In this document: positions 1 through 6,058 of the stretch, in pieces
Numbering within the stretch: the stretch's first letter is position 1
Layout of the letters: every line of letters begins with the position of its first letter
Origin: an uncultured Clostridia bacterium
Lineage (GTDB): Bacteria > Bacillota > Clostridia > Christensenellales > UBA1242
Assembly: GCA_946487985.1 (NCBI GenBank)
Contig: CAMLUY010000010.1
Coordinates: 1-14,347 of the forward strand
Direction: 5' to 3'
DNA length: 14,347 nucleotides
Notes under the pieces: generated by a model
Seen by the model: the letters and a program-made list of their open reading frames with translations, nothing else
The model's database searches: none
What the model was told of the DNA's origin: nothing
Program-made: the position numbers and the translations under genes

Positions 1-75
1 AAAGCAAGAAAAAATTTTGCAATTTTTTCGGTCACGCAGTTTTTCGACAGCCTGAGCTTTCTTTTCAGAAAGCAT
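1..75 (-). CDS. possible 5' end of an unidentified gene, cut by the window edge
   Basis: An ATG at 75-73 overlaps the end of yraN in another frame and opens 25 codons with no stop before the edge (starts MLSEKKAQAVEKL). The early residues are charged and helix-like, and the overlap with yraN would fit a translationally coupled operon. There is no clear Shine-Dalgarno sequence, and an AT-only inverted repeat at 8-29 lies inside it. The fragment is too short to assign a family. It may simply be non-coding sequence after yraN. Confidence 0.3.
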   Translation of the reverse strand, partial: MLSEKKAQAVEKLRDRKNCKIFSCF

Positions 76-409
76 TTTCAATATGGTTTATATGAGTGCC
101 AACAACCTCGATTACATCAAAGCGGCAGGCACTGTCAAGCATTTTATTCTTTTGAAGATACGCCTCAGCTGTGCGGCGAATCTTGTATTGCTTTTGCGGA
201 GTTACGCTCTCAGACGGCATGCCGAAGGCAAGCGTAGAGCGGTTTTTGACCTCAACGAATACGATTACTTTGTTTTGCAGTGCAATGATATCGATTTCGC
301 CGAGTTTGTTTTTGTAGTTTGTTTCAAGTATTTTGTACTTTTTGTTTTGAAGAAATTTTGCTGCATCGACCTCGCCGATTGCCCCCACAGCATTATTCAG
401 TCTTTTCAC
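65..409 (-). CDS. yraN: YraN/UPF0102 family endonuclease-fold protein
   Basis: Small protein of the UPF0102 family, which has a restriction-endonuclease-like (PD-(D/E)XK) fold; its cellular role is not firmly established and a DNA-processing role is usually inferred. I start it at GTG 409-407, because GGGAGG lies just upstream and nothing coding-like precedes it outside rbgA. This gives 114 residues, close to the usual length of about 120. Visible nuclease-like motifs are G37-E-I-D40 and V52-E-V-K55 (the E-x-K half), with RFDVI near 97-101. It is the last complete gene of the ylxM-ffh operon and starts 13 nt after the rbgA stop. A longer in-frame reading extends into rbgA but has no suitable start signal. 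Family assignment is firm; function is inferred. Confidence 0.88.
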   Translation of the reverse strand: MKRLNNAVGAIGEVDAAKFLQNKKYKILETNYKNKLGEIDIIALQNKVIVFVEVKNRSTLAFGMPSESVTPQKQYKIRRTAEAYLQKNKMLDSACRFDVIEVVGTHINHIENAF

Positions 410-422
410 CTTTTGACCTCCC

Positions 423-1238
423 TCAATCAAGGGTAATTCGACCAATCCTGCCCTTTCTGAAATCGTCAAGAAGGGCTTGTGCGGTGCGTTCAAGGTCATA
501 CTCATCTTTGGAAAGCCTGTAATTTCGCTTTTTTGCAATCGCAGGCAGCGATAGGTCCTGCCCATATCTTTCAGTCAGCTGAGTCAAATATCGCTCTGAT
601 GCCATTTTGATAAAGTCATCTGCAAGCTGAGTCACATCACCGATTATTTCATCTTTAATGCTGCCAATAAAGTAAAGCTTTTTGGCTACGTCTTGGTCGG
701 CAAGGTTTGGATAGAGCGTGCCTGGCGTGTCGCAAAGCTCAATATTATCTCCAATAGCAATCCATTGCGTGCTTTTTGTGACGCCTGGCCTGTTGCCGGT
801 TACCGTTTTGGCTTTACCGCAGAGGTTGTTAGCCAGAGTGCTTTTGCCTGAGTTGGGCACGCCAATGACCATAGCGCGGATTACCGCACGAATACCTTTC
901 GATTGCAATTTTTCGGTTTTAGCACGCGCAAGGTCTTTGATTTTTTGCCTGATTGACTTGCTTGCGCCAGACATGGTGCTGCACGTCATGCAATAATCTG
1001 ATGTTTGAGTCTTGAAAGGCTGAGCAAGCTGGCGAACTCTTTTTTCATCTGACAAGTCAAGCTTGTTGAAAATGTAAAGTATTGGCTTTTTGTCGACGAG
1101 CTTGTTGAGCGAAGGATTGATTGAAGATATTGGCGCGCGACAATCAAGCACATACAAAATTACGTCCACTTTTGACAGCTGCATGGAAATTTCTTTCAAT
1201 GCTTTGGTCATGTGTCCTGGAAACCAGTTTATTTTCAC
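423..1238 (-). CDS. rbgA: RbgA (YlqF), circularly permuted ribosome-assembly GTPase
   Basis: GTPase needed for late assembly of the 50S subunit in Bacillus subtilis (family knowledge). The 271-residue protein shows the permuted motif order that defines the family: G4 NKLD at 58-61 comes first, followed by G1 GVPNSGKST at 126-134, G2 PGVT near 151-154 and G3 DTPG at 170-173. The N-terminal WFPGHM is also characteristic. The start is GTG 1238-1236, preceded by a strong AGGAGGTG. It lies 19 nt downstream of trmD and directly before yraN. In B. subtilis rplS sits between trmD and ylqF; here it does not. Length and motifs are normal and there is no sign of damage. Confidence 0.96.
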   Translation of the reverse strand: MKINWFPGHMTKALKEISMQLSKVDVILYVLDCRAPISSINPSLNKLVDKKPILYIFNKLDLSDEKRVRQLAQPFKTQTSDYCMTCSTMSGASKSIRQKIKDLARAKTEKLQSKGIRAVIRAMVIGVPNSGKSTLANNLCGKAKTVTGNRPGVTKSTQWIAIGDNIELCDTPGTLYPNLADQDVAKKLYFIGSIKDEIIGDVTQLADDFIKMASERYLTQLTERYGQDLSLPAIAKKRNYRLSKDEYDLERTAQALLDDFRKGRIGRITLD

Positions 1239-1257
1239 CTTTCACCTCCTGTAATAA

Positions 1258-1941
1258 TCATTTTGTTGGGTCATCTTTCTTTTTCAAAAGATCAGGGCGA
1301 AGAGCTTTGGTCTTTTCAAGCGACATTGCCTTGCGCCACTTCTCTATTTCAGCGTGGTTGCCAGAAAGAAGCACCTCTGGTACTTTATGCCCCATAAATT
1401 CTGCTGGCCGAGTATATTGCGGATATTCAAGCCCGCCACATGAAAAGCTCTCTTCTGTAAGGCTGTCAGCACTGATTACGCCATCAACAAAGCGGGAAAT
1501 TGCGTCAACCATAACCATGGCAGGCAGCTCGCCGCCTGTAAGCACATAGTCGCCTATTGAAATTTCCATTGGCTTGAATATGTCAATAATGCGCTGGTCA
1601 ATGCCTTCATAGTGTCCGCAGACAAAAATAAGGTGCTCTTTTTCAGCCAAGCTTTTTGCGGTTTGTACATCAAAAGTGCTGCCCCCAGGCGATGGCAAAA
1701 TTATGGTTGAAGAGTCGCGCTGCACATGCTTGATGGCATCAAAAACAGGCTGAGGAGTCATCAGCATGCCTGCGCCGCCACCAAAAGGATAGTCGTCACA
1801 TTTCTTGTGCTTATCCTTGGAAAATTCTCGAATGTCGTGCAGTTCAATCTCGATTGCGCCGCTCTCTTGCGCGCGTTTAAGTATGCTTGATGAAAGATAG
1901 GAAAAGCTTTCTGGAAAAAGCGTGAGTATGTCGATTTTCAT
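1258..1941 (-). CDS. trmD: tRNA (guanine37-N1)-methyltransferase TrmD
   Basis: SPOUT-class, trefoil-knot methyltransferase that uses S-adenosylmethionine to make m1G37 in tRNAs and so prevents +1 frameshifting. The 227-residue protein begins MKIDILTLFPE. It contains PFGGGAGM near 52-59, CGHYEGIDQR at 108-117 and the knot sequence IGDYVLTGGELPA at 129-141, then the YPQYTRP segment at 173-179. The residue that I align to the catalytic Asp169 of the E. coli enzyme is Glu164 (EESF). This is a conservative change that may be normal in this clade. Its ATG overlaps the rimM stop as ATGA, so the two are translationally coupled. An AAGAGGTG ribosome binding site lies inside the end of rimM. Confidence 0.97.
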   Translation of the reverse strand: MKIDILTLFPESFSYLSSSILKRAQESGAIEIELHDIREFSKDKHKKCDDYPFGGGAGMLMTPQPVFDAIKHVQRDSSTIILPSPGGSTFDVQTAKSLAEKEHLIFVCGHYEGIDQRIIDIFKPMEISIGDYVLTGGELPAMVMVDAISRFVDGVISADSLTEESFSCGGLEYPQYTRPAEFMGHKVPEVLLSGNHAEIEKWRKAMSLEKTKALRPDLLKKKDDPTK

Positions 1942-2423
1942 ATCAGCACCTCTTGCAGTTTTTTCCTGTCAACAACAAGCCTGTCGCCATCTTTGATGAA
2001 AACATCTTTGACGTATGGTGCTTCGGCGCGGCGGCCTTCAAGGTCGAGCACGAACACATCGCAAGAGCCATAGTTTGTCACGTCTACAATCTGCCCAACA
2101 AAGTTGCCCTCAGTGTCATGGAGAACCATGCCAACCAAGTCATCAATAAAGAATTCATCGTCCTCTTTGGCCTGCGCAAGACGAGCTTTGTCAACGCATA
2201 TTGTTTGATTGCGCAACTCCTCGGCCTGGTTGCGGGTTGTGACTTCTTTGAATTTAATGTACAAAAAACCCTGTCGCAAGGTAATATGCTGAATGTGCAT
2301 AAGCTTGCCTGCGACGGTACAGTCATTTAGTGATACAAAAACAGCAAGGACATTTGTCAGGGGCAGAGCTTTGACCTCCCCCTTTATGCCTTGCGGTTTT
2401 AAAATCTTTGCGATTCCCTCCAT
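1938..2423 (-). CDS. rimM: ribosome maturation factor RimM
   Basis: 16S rRNA processing and 30S assembly factor that binds uS19 and helps mature the 30S head (family knowledge). The 161-residue protein has the N-terminal RimM beta-barrel signature KPQGIKGEVKALPLT near 9-23. The C-terminal PRC-barrel includes LVGMVLHDTEGNFVG and the terminal APYVKDVFIKDGDRLVVD segment. The start is ATG 2423-2421 with GGGGAG placed across the khpA stop codon, 8 nt after khpA ends. The stop overlaps trmD by four bases. The rimM-trmD pairing is conserved across bacteria. Confidence 0.95.
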   Translation of the reverse strand: MEGIAKILKPQGIKGEVKALPLTNVLAVFVSLNDCTVAGKLMHIQHITLRQGFLYIKFKEVTTRNQAEELRNQTICVDKARLAQAKEDDEFFIDDLVGMVLHDTEGNFVGQIVDVTNYGSCDVFVLDLEGRRAEAPYVKDVFIKDGDRLVVDRKKLQEVLI

Positions 2424-2431
2424 GCGAGCTG

Positions 2432-2662
2432 TTACTCCCCAAATTTGACGCTGACGCGTTTGTGCTGCCTTGCAGCGAGCGAATTGACTATGGCGCGTAT
2501 GCTTGAAGCCACTTTGCCAGCCTTGCCTATCACTCTGCCCATATCGTCAGGTGCGACAAAAACGTGAATAATTGTTTCGTCCTCACCCTCTGTCATGGTA
2601 ACAGACACGCTTTGTTCATCGATAACAAGATTTTTTACAATGTACTCTACAAGTTCTTTCAT
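2432..2662 (-). CDS. khpA: KhpA (YlqC), single KH-domain RNA-binding protein
   Basis: A 76-residue protein that is one KH domain. The GxxG loop is IGKAG, within GRVIGKAGKVASSIR. In other Firmicutes KhpA pairs with KhpB (Jag/EloR), binds RNA and affects cell elongation and division; that role is inferred from homologues. It begins MKELVEYIVKNLV and ends in VKFGE, both typical of the family. A CAGGAGAG ribosome binding site sits just before the ATG. It lies 33 nt after rpsP and 8 nt before rimM, its standard position. B. subtilis has ylqD after this gene; no such gene is present here. Confidence 0.93.
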   Translation of the reverse strand: MKELVEYIVKNLVIDEQSVSVTMTEGEDETIIHVFVAPDDMGRVIGKAGKVASSIRAIVNSLAARQHKRVSVKFGE

Positions 2663-2695
2663 GAAACTCTCCTGTTTTTATTATGTTTGAAAGGA

Positions 2696-2947
2696 TTACT
2701 TCTTCACAATAGCGCCGCTTTTGATGAGAAGCTGTTTTGCTGTCTCGGTTGGTGTAGCGCCGTTTGCAAGCCACTTCTGAGCTTTTTCGTTGTCAATCTT
2801 GATTTCAGCTGGGTCTGTGAGTGGATTGTATGTGCCAATGATGTCAATAAACTTTCCATCACGTGGAGCTCTTGAATCTGCAACGATTACTCTGTAAAAT
2901 GGTGACTTTTTGTCGCCCTTTCGTGTAAGCCTGATTTTTACTGCCAT
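2696..2947 (-). CDS. rpsP: 30S ribosomal protein bS16
   Basis: Small-subunit ribosomal protein. The 83-residue sequence carries the family hallmarks: [20 protein letters not shown] at the start, then [20 protein letters not shown], and a C-terminal helix region ending KSGAIVKK. Length is typical of Gram-positive bS16. A strong AAAGGAGG precedes the ATG. It is separated from ffh by 55 nt, the longest gap in this operon. No convincing terminator or promoter was found in that gap. Confidence 0.98.
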   Translation of the reverse strand: MAVKIRLTRKGDKKSPFYRVIVADSRAPRDGKFIDIIGTYNPLTDPAEIKIDNEKAQKWLANGATPTETAKQLLIKSGAIVKK

Positions 2948-3002
2948 TTTTTCCTCCTTTAATATTTATATCTGACGCGACTTTTTCAAGCTGCGGGATA
3001 TA

Positions 3003-4313
3003 TCAGAACATGTTTTTGAATTTGCCGCTTCTCATCTGCTTCATCATTTCTTTTGACTGTTCGAACTGTTTGAGAAGCTGGTTGACTTGTTGAACAGATG
3101 TGCCACTGCCCTTGGCTATTCTTTGGCGGCGGCTTGCCTTGATGATGTCTGGATTTTTGCGCTCCTGCGGCGTCATTGACTGTATGATTGCTTTATTTAT
3201 CAGCATTTGGTTTTCGTCAATGTCAAGATTTTTTATCTTATTGCCAATGCCAGGAATCATACTGAGTACGTCTTTCAGATTGCCCATCTTTTTCATACTG
3301 TCAATTTGGGCAAGATAGTCATCAAAGGTAAACGAGTTTTCCTTAAACTTGCGTTCAAGCTCTTTGGCCTGCTCCTCAGTCACGGCTTCCTGCGCCTTTT
3401 CAATCAGTGACAGTACGTCGCCCATGCCTAGTATTCGGCTGGCTATGCGGTCAGGATAGAAGGGCTCAATGTCGCCAATCTTTTCGCCTACACCTGTAAA
3501 CTTGATAGGCTTGCCTGTGATTGCCTTGATTGAAAGTGCCGCACCGCCACGCGTGTCGCCGTCAAGCTTGGTCAGTATTACGCCTGTAATGTCAAGGTCG
3601 TTATTGAAAGACTGTGCAACCGTGACTGCGTCCTGACCTGTCATGGCATCGACAACCAGCAGAATCTCTGTCGGCTTGACCTCTTTTTTGATGTCTTTGA
3701 GCTCATTCATCAGCTCTTCATTGATATGAAGCCTGCCGGCAGTGTCGATGATTACTGTGTCAAAGCCCTGCTTTATTGCGTGAGCAACGCCTTCTTTTGC
3801 GGTTTTGACAGGATTTTGCCTGCCACGCTCGAAGACCTCGGCGCCCGCCTGTTTGCCAACCACTTGAAGCTGATTGATTGCCGCTGGACGATAGATGTCA
3901 CACGCAACGAGCAGCGGTTTTTTGCCTGATTTTTTAAGGTGATGGGCAAGCTTTGCGCACATCGTTGTCTTGCCCGCGCCCTGCAAGCCGCACATCATGA
4001 TGATAGTTGGCGGATTTGGCGCAACAGCAAGCTTTTGGCTGTTTGATGACATCAGCGCTGTCAGCTCATCGCGGACAATCTTGATCACCTGTTGTGCTGG
4101 TGTCAGGCTTTTCATGACCTCATCGCCCACAGCCTTTTCAGACACAGACTTTACAAAGTCCTTTGCGACAAGATAGTTGACATCGGCTTCAAGCAGCGCA
4201 ATACGAACTTCGCGCATAGCCTCTTTGATTTCAAGCTCGGTCAAGCGGCCGCGTTTGGTAAGCTTGGAAAAAATATGATTGAACTTATCTGATAATGATG
4301 AAAAAAGTGCCAA
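3003..4313 (-). CDS. ffh: signal recognition particle protein Ffh
   Basis: GTPase subunit of the SRP. It binds signal peptides and 4.5S RNA and docks ribosomes on FtsY at the membrane. With the start used here it has 436 residues: helical N domain, G domain with GLQGAGKTT at 109-117, DTAGRL at 190-195 and TKLDGDTRGG at 248-257, then the M domain with the TPQERKNP and ASRRQRIAKGSG RNA-binding segment and a methionine-rich end. I chose TTG 4313-4311 because GAGGAGG is just upstream and the protein then begins (M)ALFSSLSDKF, as the family does. An ATG at 4340-4338 overlaps the ylxM stop and is the alternative start, adding nine residues, but it has no Shine-Dalgarno sequence. The two starts could be used in competition. 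Confidence 0.96.
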   Translation of the reverse strand: MALFSSLSDKFNHIFSKLTKRGRLTELEIKEAMREVRIALLEADVNYLVAKDFVKSVSEKAVGDEVMKSLTPAQQVIKIVRDELTALMSSNSQKLAVAPNPPTIIMMCGLQGAGKTTMCAKLAHHLKKSGKKPLLVACDIYRPAAINQLQVVGKQAGAEVFERGRQNPVKTAKEGVAHAIKQGFDTVIIDTAGRLHINEELMNELKDIKKEVKPTEILLVVDAMTGQDAVTVAQSFNNDLDITGVILTKLDGDTRGGAALSIKAITGKPIKFTGVGEKIGDIEPFYPDRIASRILGMGDVLSLIEKAQEAVTEEQAKELERKFKENSFTFDDYLAQIDSMKKMGNLKDVLSMIPGIGNKIKNLDIDENQMLINKAIIQSMTPQERKNPDIIKASRRQRIAKGSGTSVQQVNQLLKQFEQSKEMMKQMRSGKFKNMF

Positions 4314-4336
4314 AATGCCTCCTCGAAGTGTGAACT

Positions 4337-4600
4337 TCAATTCTTTGTTTTTATTTGTTGTTCAAGCGTGTCAATCTTTTGTACAAGCCCCAGCAAGTTT
4401 TCAATTTCGGTCAGCCTTTTCTCGCCCTTTTGCAGTGCGTCTTTGACCGCCTGTCTGGAAACACCTTTGTTTTCGGCAATCTCAGAGATTGTCAGGTCAA
4501 AATTCAAATAGCAGTCGATAATTTCCTGCTGCGATGGACTGAGCAGCTTGCCATATGCATCAAAAAGTTTGCCAAAACTGATAGAATCTTCGATTTTCAT
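4337..4600 (-). CDS. ylxM: YlxM/UPF0122 helix-turn-helix protein
   Basis: An 87-residue sigma-70 region 4-like HTH protein, almost always encoded beside ffh. In streptococci it is reported to associate with the SRP, so a role in SRP function is likely by homology. The HTH spans about 33-60 (LTISEIAENKGVSRQAVKDAL) and the C-terminus is probably a coiled coil (LLGLVQKIDTLEQQI). It is the first gene of the operon. The ATG has no Shine-Dalgarno sequence, only AAAAAATC, and lies 8 nt downstream of a palindrome. Its stop overlaps an in-frame upstream ATG of ffh. Confidence 0.92.
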   Translation of the reverse strand: MKIEDSISFGKLFDAYGKLLSPSQQEIIDCYLNFDLTISEIAENKGVSRQAVKDALQKGEKRLTEIENLLGLVQKIDTLEQQIKTKN

Positions 4601-4608
4601 GATTTTTT

Positions 4609-4628
4609 GTAAAGCAAATTTACTTTAC
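4609..4628 (-). promoter_or_regulatory. 20-base palindrome in the ylxM leader (operator or 5' hairpin)
   Basis: On the minus strand the sequence is GTAAAGTAAATTTGCTTTAC. It is symmetrical except for one base pair, with arms GTAAAG/CTTTAC around AAATTT. It covers about +1 to +20 of the transcript predicted from the promoter at 4635-4663 and ends 8 nt before the ylxM ATG. It could be a repressor operator or an RNA hairpin at the 5' end of the mRNA. Which one is inference. Confidence 0.5.
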
Positions 4629-4634
4629 ATGGCA

Positions 4635-4663
4635 AGTATAGCACATCAAAAGCAATATTGCAA
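4635..4663 (-). promoter_or_regulatory. sigma-A-type promoter of the ylxM-ffh operon
   Basis: On the minus strand: -35 TTGCAA (4658-4663), 17-nt spacer, -10 TATACT (4635-4640) with a TG one base upstream (extended -10). Predicted transcription start is near 4628, giving a leader of about 28 nt before ylxM. Confidence 0.65.
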
Positions 4664-4695
4664 GTATTTGTTTGAAAATATCTAAAAAAGTGTAA

Positions 4696-4729
4696 AAAAA
4701 GTTTCACAGATAAACTTGTGAAACTTTTT
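4696..4729 (-). terminator. intrinsic terminator after the LRR gene
   Basis: A 13-bp perfect stem (AAAAAGTTTCACA / TGTGAAACTTTTT) around an 8-nt loop, with T runs in both directions, so it could act on either strand. It lies downstream of the LRR gene remnant ending at 4823 and upstream of the ylxM promoter. It therefore separates the two minus-strand units. Confidence 0.75.
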
Positions 4730-4822
4730 ATGGTTGATTTTTCATATGCCAGGCAAAAAGCAAATGCAAGACAACAAGATATTTTGTTATCAACTTTTCT
4801 CACACATTTGGCTTATACAAAT
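4730..4822. other. non-coding spacer
   Basis: The stretch 4601-4967 has no intact gene. It holds, in order, the ylxM leader palindrome and promoter, the terminator at 4696-4729, this featureless spacer, and the out-of-frame LRR tail at 4823-4967. A 68-codon minus-strand reading frame across 4597-4803 runs through the terminator and promoter and is not a gene. Confidence 0.5.
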
Positions 4823-4967
4823 TTATATTGCAGTGTACATCTTGTATCCTGGCTTATTTGATGTGGTTTCGCTGAATATGCTTGTAAACGATGGTGGAAG
4901 TGATGACGCTGCTCTTTCTGAAACATACACTGTCGAAGCATAGTTGATCAGATAATTTGCAGCGAGC
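4823..4967 (-). pseudogene. out-of-frame 3' tail of the LRR surface protein gene
   Basis: Directly after the stop of the LRR gene, another frame continues with a sensible C-terminus (KLAANYLINYASTVYVSER, then SLPPSFTS and GYKMYTAI) and stops at 4825-4823. The TVYV segment resembles the ends of LRR_5-type proteins. Removing one base from the five-base T run of the coding strand (4970-4974) joins the two into a single 390-residue protein. This may be a real mutation, a sequencing or assembly error, or a +1 recoding site. Confidence 0.6.
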
Positions 4968-5996
4968 TTAAAAAGCCAGTGGCAATTTGTCCTTTTCGAC
5001 AATAGTGTTGCCAGAGAGTGTATATTTTGGATTGTCTTCACTGATTGAAAGAATCAAATTATCGCAATAGCTGAAAGCCTGGTCACCAATGTAAGTTACG
5101 TTTTTATTTATATAGAACGCTAACAGCTCATCACAGCCGAAGAAGGCTTTTTCACCAATGTATGTCAAATTGTCAAGTCTGGTACTGTCAAGTTTTTTGA
5201 CTGTGGAATAGATAAACGCATTTGCGCCGATGGATACTATTGATTTTGGAAGAGTAATTTTTACTATGTTTGAATATGCAAAGGCCTCATCATCAATCTT
5301 GTATACTCTGTAAACGCCGTTTGTAAGGTTCAAAACTTCTGGCACTTCAACAACAGTTTCAGACGTGTACATGCTGTCAACGCTTGCAAGTCTGGCTTCA
5401 TCGTAAAGTATGAAAAGCAAACCGTTTTTGCTTTCAGTTGAAAGTGTTAAATTGAAAATTGCATAGTATTTGGTTGATTTGTCATAATCTACTGTCATCA
5501 CCTGCGATGTCGACACAATGTTGCCATATCTGTTGTCTTTTGCCCAGCCAAGGAATGTTGCCTGTCCGTTTGAGAAGGCCGACATAGTAAGCTCATTGCT
5601 GCCCTCATTATAGAGGCAATCTACATAGCCCATTCTGTCATCGTTGACATAGATGTTGTATGGCGCTGCCTGCTCGCCTTTATCTGGAATAGCAAAAAAG
5701 TATATGCACAGTCCGCCACCGATCAGCACAGCAACAATCAATATTGTCAAAAATATTTTCATGCCTGCACTCATTTTACCGGTTGTGTATTCTGGGCTTT
5801 CAACATATTCGTCGCCTGAATCTGACGGCTTTTTCTTTTTATCCTTTTTCTTCTTTTTGTTGCCATTAAGGGCTTCAATGCTTGCAGCAAGGCGCGCCTC
5901 TGCCGCTTGAATATCGCTGAGCGATGCTTCTGGATAGTCGGCAACAGGTTGCTGTTGGCTTTGCTGCTGATTTTGGTCGTTAATGTTCTCCTCCAT
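4968..5996 (-). CDS. membrane-anchored BspA-type leucine-rich repeat protein, frameshifted at the 3' end
   Basis: The 342 residues as read comprise a Gln-rich acidic cytoplasmic N-terminus, a lysine block at 47-56 (KKKKKDKKKK), one membrane segment at about 80-102, and an extracellular part. There is no cleavable signal peptide, so the topology is N-in/C-out. At about 140-181 there is an InlB-like repeat (FLGWA ... STKYYAIF). LRR_5/BspA-type repeats follow at about 228-320, with units such as ITLPKSIVSIGANAF and LTYIGEKAFFGC. The repeat series ends abruptly at the stop codon, and a plausible tail continues in another frame to 4823. The start is ATG 5996 with a GGGAG site and a consensus promoter just upstream. 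Relatives act in adhesion or host interaction; the specific role here is unknown. Confidence 0.85.
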   Translation of the reverse strand: MEENINDQNQQQSQQQPVADYPEASLSDIQAAEARLAASIEALNGNKKKKKDKKKKPSDSGDEYVESPEYTTGKMSAGMKIFLTILIVAVLIGGGLCIYFFAIPDKGEQAAPYNIYVNDDRMGYVDCLYNEGSNELTMSAFSNGQATFLGWAKDNRYGNIVSTSQVMTVDYDKSTKYYAIFNLTLSTESKNGLLFILYDEARLASVDSMYTSETVVEVPEVLNLTNGVYRVYKIDDEAFAYSNIVKITLPKSIVSIGANAFIYSTVKKLDSTRLDNLTYIGEKAFFGCDELLAFYINKNVTYIGDQAFSYCDNLILSISEDNPKYTLSGNTIVEKDKLPLAF

Positions 5997-6026
5997 GTAA
6001 ATCTCCCTTTACAGAATTTATAAAAA

Positions 6027-6055
6027 ATTATACAATCATTTTACTACATTGTCAA
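6027..6055 (-). promoter_or_regulatory. consensus sigma-A promoter of the LRR gene
   Basis: On the minus strand: TTGACA (6050-6055), 17-nt spacer, TATAAT (6027-6032). Both hexamers and the spacing match the sigma-A consensus exactly. The -35 box lies 3 nt after the hemW stop. The predicted start near 6020 gives a leader of about 24 nt carrying the GGGAG ribosome binding site. Confidence 0.85.
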
Positions 6056-6058
6056 GTA

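Noticed and set aside
8..29. Inverted repeat GAAAAAATT/AATTTTTTC at the left edge
   Set aside because: It is made almost only of A-T pairs and lies inside a possible reading frame, so it is a poor terminator candidate.
1258..1941. Glu in place of the catalytic Asp in TrmD (EESF segment)
   Set aside because: The change is conservative, the alignment is from memory, and a similar sequence may be common in Clostridia. The rest of the active site is intact.
2948..3002. Possible internal promoter between ffh and rpsP
   Set aside because: TATAAA is present but no -35 box lies at acceptable spacing.
4597..4803. 68-codon minus-strand reading frame
   Set aside because: It spans the terminator hairpin and the ylxM promoter, has no ribosome binding site, and its composition is low-complexity and unlike a protein.
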